DNA from: a bacterium | Lineage (GTDB): Bacteria > Patescibacteriota > Gracilibacteria > UBA4473 | Length of the DNA: 35,362 nt | Reading direction: 5' to 3' | NCBI GenBank assembly: GCA_018648585.1 | Contig: JABGQW010000018.1 | Coordinates: 1 to 35,362 of the forward strand | The notes under the pieces: model-generated | Told to the model about the DNA's origin: nothing | What the model saw: the letters and a program-made list of their open reading frames with translations, nothing else | Databases searched by the model: none | Translations under genes and position numbers: made by a program | Shown: positions 32,364-35,362 of the stretch, piece by piece | How the letters are laid out: each line of letters starts with the position of its first letter | How positions within the stretch are numbered: the first letter of the stretch is position 1

Positions 32364-33312
32364 AACGCTCCGCACGAACCTTTGTTCCCGCTCGCACCAA
32401 CTTTTGATTCAAATCCAAACCAGAAAGATCGCAATTCTGATCGATCACCGAACGCGAAATAATGCAGTTTTCGAGCCGCGCACCGGGGTACACGATCGTA
32501 TCGTGCAAATGACAATTTTTGACCGTTGCTCCGTCGCCGAGAAAATTTTTTCCGGAAAATGTGTTTTTAAATTCCGAAACATTTTTGCCACGAGAAACTG
32601 ATTTTTTTTGCAATTTTTTGTGCGCGTCGAGGTACGTTTCAAAACTTCCGATGTCGAACCATTCGCCGCCGACGGGAACCGCGGAAATTTGGAAATTTTT
32701 TCGCAAAAGTTCGGGGAAAATTCCGCCGAGCGCGTCCGGAAATTTTTTGGAAAAATCGCAGAGAATCGGCAACAAATTTTTTCCGAGTGAAAAAAATCCA
32801 GTCAACACGAGTTTGGATTTTGGATTTTCTGGTTTTTCTTCGAATCCCACGACTCGCTTCCCGTCGCGCTCCACGACGCCAAACTTTTTTGCTTCGTGCA
32901 AATTTGAAACTTCGCGCACGGCGATTTTGGATTCATTTTCCGAACAAAAAAGTTGTTCGATCAAAAGTTCTGGCAGCAAATTATCTCCCGCCAAAATCAA
33001 AATATTTTCGTCGATTTGAAATGTTTCGATCGCCGCAGAAATCGCGCCCAACGCTCCGAGTTTTTCTCCGTCCGAGTGAGAATCTTCGCAGAAAACGGAA
33101 ACATTTTTTCGTCCAATTTTTTGAAGTTCCGTTTCAAAATCCGCGGCAAATTTCGAATTCGTCAGCAACACCGTGGAAATATCGTTCGGCAATTTTTCCA
33201 AAATATGCGCCAAAATTGTTTTCCCATCCAGCAGCAGCAACGGCTTCGCGTGTTTTTCGGACAGCGGCCAGAGCCGCGTCGCAAATCCACCAGCCAAAAT
33301 CAACGCTTTCAT
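32362..33312 (-). CDS. Sugar-1-phosphate nucleotidyltransferase with left-handed beta-helix tail
   Basis: This enzyme family couples a sugar 1-phosphate with an NTP to give an NDP-sugar for glycans. The 316-aa protein has the nucleotidyltransferase core (about 1-230). It shows LILAGGFATRLWPLSEKHAKPLL at the start, the metal-binding AGDN (about 108-111), GFEEKPENPKS and the WFDIGSFETYLDAHKK block. A C-terminal segment (about 245-310) has hexapeptide-like turns (GDGATVKNC, VYPGARLENCII), forming a short left-handed beta-helix. This layout fits COG1208-type mannose-1-phosphate guanylyltransferase or RmlA-like thymidylyltransferases. The sequence does not tell me the sugar or base, so no symbol is given. 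It could feed surface glycans, but no glycosyltransferase is adjacent. Confidence 0.88.
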   Translation of the reverse strand: MKALILAGGFATRLWPLSEKHAKPLLLLDGKTILAHILEKLPNDISTVLLTNSKFAADFETELQKIGRKNVSVFCEDSHSDGEKLGALGAISAAIETFQIDENILILAGDNLLPELLIEQLFCSENESKIAVREVSNLHEAKKFGVVERDGKRVVGFEEKPENPKSKLVLTGFFSLGKNLLPILCDFSKKFPDALGGIFPELLRKNFQISAVPVGGEWFDIGSFETYLDAHKKLQKKSVSRGKNVSEFKNTFSGKNFLGDGATVKNCHLHDTIVYPGARLENCIISRSVIDQNCDLSGLDLNQKLVRAGTKVRAER

Positions 33313-33319
33313 CGCGCGG

Positions 33320-33348
33320 AGTGTGCCAGAATTTGAGTGAAAAAAAAA
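33320..33348 (-). promoter_or_regulatory. Possible nucleotidyltransferase promoter: extended -10 TGG-CACACT
   Basis: On the minus strand, CACACT (33320-33325) preceded by TGG ends 7 nt before the ATG, matching the leaderless layout at other genes. The -35 position falls in the T-tract of the upstream terminator and is poor. Support comes mainly from the extended -10 and the spacing. Confidence 0.45.
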
Positions 33349-33381
33349 GCCCGACTCGTTTTGAGCCAGACTCTTTTTTTT
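33340..33381 (-). terminator. Rho-independent terminator of the 640-aa gene
   Basis: A 10-bp stem (33348-33357 with 33363-33372, three G-U pairs when read on the minus strand) has a 5-nt loop and is followed by an eight-nt T-tract on the minus strand. It lies 25 nt after the stop codon. The plus strand also carries a T-run after the hairpin, so it could work in both directions. Confidence 0.8.
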
Positions 33382-33396
33382 AAAATAAATTTTGTT

Positions 33397-35319
33397 TCAG
33401 CGGACGCACTCGTAACTCGGTTTGTAATTTTTGTACGAACTAACATTTCCGGCGTCTTTCCAGTCGGTGATGTATTCTCGATCATTAAACAAAACAACAT
33501 CCGTTGTCTCTGGCCAAAATTTCTGGCAGTACTGCAACTTTCGATCCGAATAATAATGTGCACCAGAATATCCGTCAGAATCCGTCATCCACTGTCCATT
33601 TTCGAAATGTTGATTCACTTTTCCGTGCCAAAATGAAACTTTTCGAATGTCGATATTCGTATCAAAAGTTTCCGGAGAAATCGTAATTTCTCGATCGAGC
33701 GAATTATTATTTTCTTTTTCATCGGAAGAAGGTTTCACAAACGCAGTCAACATGTGCGTTCCCACTGGAATGTAAATGTGTGAATTGGCGGGATATTCCA
33801 AAACAGCCGTTTTTTCATTCGCGCTCAAGTAATAATATTTACTCTGAAATGGAGCCCCGTTGATGGCAAATCCCCACTCCAAATTTGTATTTCGCGATGC
33901 ATTTTTGTTGGAAATTTTTAAAGAAAGTTTTACTTCTTGATTTCCGTTTGCATCGTAATTTTCTAATTTTTGAACTTTAAATTCTTCCACTGCAATTTCT
34001 GGCTGTGGAATATTTTGTGGCGAAGACAAACATTTTCCGGCGCTGCAGCCGTACTCACAATCGTGATGCACATTGATCACTCGTCCGTCGTCCGTACACG
34101 TGTACTCTGTCAAAACATCATTTGCTCCACACGAATCTGTGTAATGCGTGATGTAATCATTGATTTTAAAAACCGTTGTTCCATACCCATAAATGTCATC
34201 TCCCATGTCAGATTCTTCACAAATGTAATTGTACGTTGGTTCTTCTGAGACTTTCGGAGACAAATAAAATTGTTTTGTAAAAACATTATTATTTTCACTC
34301 ATTTCATAAATATTGTGCGCAGAATCTGCCATAATTTTTACCGTGTACGTTGCCCCTTCAGAAGAAAATTTAGAATAATCACCAAATCCCACAGAAGAAG
34401 AAATTATGCTGTTTCCAACATATTTCAATCCACGAATATCACTCGCAACTTCTTTTCCAGAAATATCATAAATCATAACTTTCGCTGCAAATTCTTCGTT
34501 CATTTCCAATCCCTCTGTCAAAACATCAAAACGAATCATTAATCCACGTTCGGTCGGATTTTCTGAAATTTCAACACTCTCAATGGATAAATCTTTGTAT
34601 GTTGGCGCCTCAGAAATACATTTTCCAGCGCTGCAGCCGTACTCACAATCGTGATGCACGTTGATCACACGATGATCATCCGTACACGTGTACTCTGTCA
34701 AAACATCATTCGCTCCACAAAAATCCGTGTAGTACGTCATGGAATCGTTGATTTTGAAAACCGTTGTTCCGACTCCGTACATATCATCTCCGCCATCAGA
34801 TTCCTGACAAATATAATTGTACGCTGGTTCTTCTTCCGGCGTCGCTTCCCCCAAAAATATTTGTGGCGTAACTTCAATTTCTATTTTCGTTGTGTTGTTT
34901 CCTTTATTTTCAAAAAACATACTGGGATTCACGTACGCTTCGATCGTGTGTTTTCCCGGTGACAAATAGAAATCCGAATATTCGCTTGATTTCTTCAACA
35001 AAAGCTCTGTTTCTGATGGAGAAATATTTCGAATATCGTTAAAAAATCGTTGTCCATCAATTTCAAATCCCCATCCAATCGAAACATTGGTGCGAGCATT
35101 TTGATTTAAAACTTTGAAAGAAAGGTTTACCTTTCGTTCTCCGGATTCATTAAATTCGTCCGGCATTTCAACGAAAACATCTTCTGCGACAACATCATAT
35201 TTTGAAGAATTTTCAACCGAAGTTGTCGATTTTTTGACCGTGTTTTTGTTTTTGAAAACTTCTTCTTTTGTCTCGTAATATAATTTTCGAAGTTCGCGTG
35301 TCGTCACTTTATATCGCAC
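33397..35319 (-). CDS. CARDB-like/Cys-rich module repeat protein (640 aa)
   Basis: Domain order, by residue: a CARDB-like beta-sandwich (about 40-155), a six-cysteine module (about 163-234), a second, different CARDB-like unit (about 240-350), a near-identical six-cysteine module (about 358-430), a third CARDB-like unit resembling the first (about 440-555), and a tail with two cysteines (QYCQKFWPETTDV and a YECV ending). Each cysteine module ends HHDCEYGCSAGKC. Such disulfide-rich modules suggest an exported protein, yet no signal peptide is seen at the N-terminus (MRYKVTTRELRKLYYET). The start is a GTG placed 4 nt after a terminator hairpin, with an in-frame TGA just upstream. The gene may be 5'-truncated, misstarted or a damaged copy. 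The base composition is more AT-rich than the giant gene. Confidence 0.75.
   Translation of the reverse strand: MRYKVTTRELRKLYYETKEEVFKNKNTVKKSTTSVENSSKYDVVAEDVFVEMPDEFNESGERKVNLSFKVLNQNARTNVSIGWGFEIDGQRFFNDIRNISPSETELLLKKSSEYSDFYLSPGKHTIEAYVNPSMFFENKGNNTTKIEIEVTPQIFLGEATPEEEPAYNYICQESDGGDDMYGVGTTVFKINDSMTYYTDFCGANDVLTEYTCTDDHRVINVHHDCEYGCSAGKCISEAPTYKDLSIESVEISENPTERGLMIRFDVLTEGLEMNEEFAAKVMIYDISGKEVASDIRGLKYVGNSIISSSVGFGDYSKFSSEGATYTVKIMADSAHNIYEMSENNNVFTKQFYLSPKVSEEPTYNYICEESDMGDDIYGYGTTVFKINDYITHYTDSCGANDVLTEYTCTDDGRVINVHHDCEYGCSAGKCLSSPQNIPQPEIAVEEFKVQKLENYDANGNQEVKLSLKISNKNASRNTNLEWGFAINGAPFQSKYYYLSANEKTAVLEYPANSHIYIPVGTHMLTAFVKPSSDEKENNNSLDREITISPETFDTNIDIRKVSFWHGKVNQHFENGQWMTDSDGYSGAHYYSDRKLQYCQKFWPETTDVVLFNDREYITDWKDAGNVSSYKNYKPSYECVR
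34029..34247 (-). repeat. Cys-module DNA repeat, copy 2
   Basis: It encodes residues about 358-430 of the 640-aa protein. Long stretches are identical to the copy at 34618-34833, including third-codon positions, which indicates a recent duplication or gene conversion. Confidence 0.9.
34618..34833 (-). repeat. Cys-module DNA repeat, copy 1
   Basis: It encodes residues about 163-234. It differs from copy 2 by scattered substitutions and one codon in length. The six cysteines and the NDVLTEYTCTDD and RVINVHHDCEYGC blocks are the same in both. Confidence 0.9.
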
Positions 35320-35322
35320 GCG

Positions 35323-35347
35323 AAAAACTCAGGAGCTTGCTCCTGAG
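35323..35347 (-). terminator. Terminator-like hairpin upstream of the 640-aa gene
   Basis: A perfect 9-bp stem (35328-35336 with 35339-35347, sequence CTCAGGAGC on the plus strand) is followed on the minus strand by five T. It probably ends a minus-strand gene lying outside the window, or attenuates the 640-aa gene. Confidence 0.65.
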
Positions 35348-35362
35348 ATGGAAAGCGTATAA

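Overview
The window reads as a chromosomal segment of a Patescibacteria/CPR bacterium, possibly of the Peregrinibacteria or a relative. The evidence is very dense packing (no gene-free stretch exceeds about 200 nt), short intergenic gaps, almost no Shine-Dalgarno sequences, one giant secreted protein, and several large proteins without obvious families next to a TrbL/VirB6-like membrane protein. TGA is used as a stop codon (dnaX, the giant gene, the 851-aa gene, the nucleotidyltransferase), so this is not a code-25 Gracilibacteria or Absconditabacteria genome. The lineage call is inference; no rRNA gene is present.

Plus strand, about 0.4-6.6 kb: a housekeeping run of ftsW, murG, dnaX, secE (too short for ordinary ORF lists), nusG, rplK, rplA and a small two-helix membrane protein. 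It joins cell-wall synthesis, the DNA polymerase clamp loader, the Sec translocon, transcription elongation and the L11/L1 ribosomal pair. A 61-aa gene is divergent to ftsW at the left edge. The run ends at a bidirectional terminator shared with the convergent trxA gene.

Minus strand, 35.3 down to 6.7 kb, in transcription order: a CARDB/Cys-module repeat protein (640 aa); a sugar-phosphate nucleotidyltransferase; a PH-like two-helix membrane protein (182 aa) coupled to a 553-aa membrane-associated protein; a TrbL/VirB6-like polytopic protein (851 aa); an 1803-aa helical soluble protein; a 4693-aa secreted multidomain protein; a TPR protein; and thioredoxin. The block 182-553-851-1803-4693 covers about 24.5 kb. 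It looks like an envelope or secretion/attachment cassette and is the most likely place for an undescribed system.

Promoters are unusually readable. Most genes carry a -10 box close to TACAAT, often preceded by TGG or TGT (extended -10), with a TTGAAA/TTGACA-like -35 about 17 nt upstream. For six genes the -10 ends only 7-9 nt before the chosen start codon, implying leaderless mRNAs. I found no tRNA or rRNA genes, insertion sequences, CRISPR arrays or phage genes.
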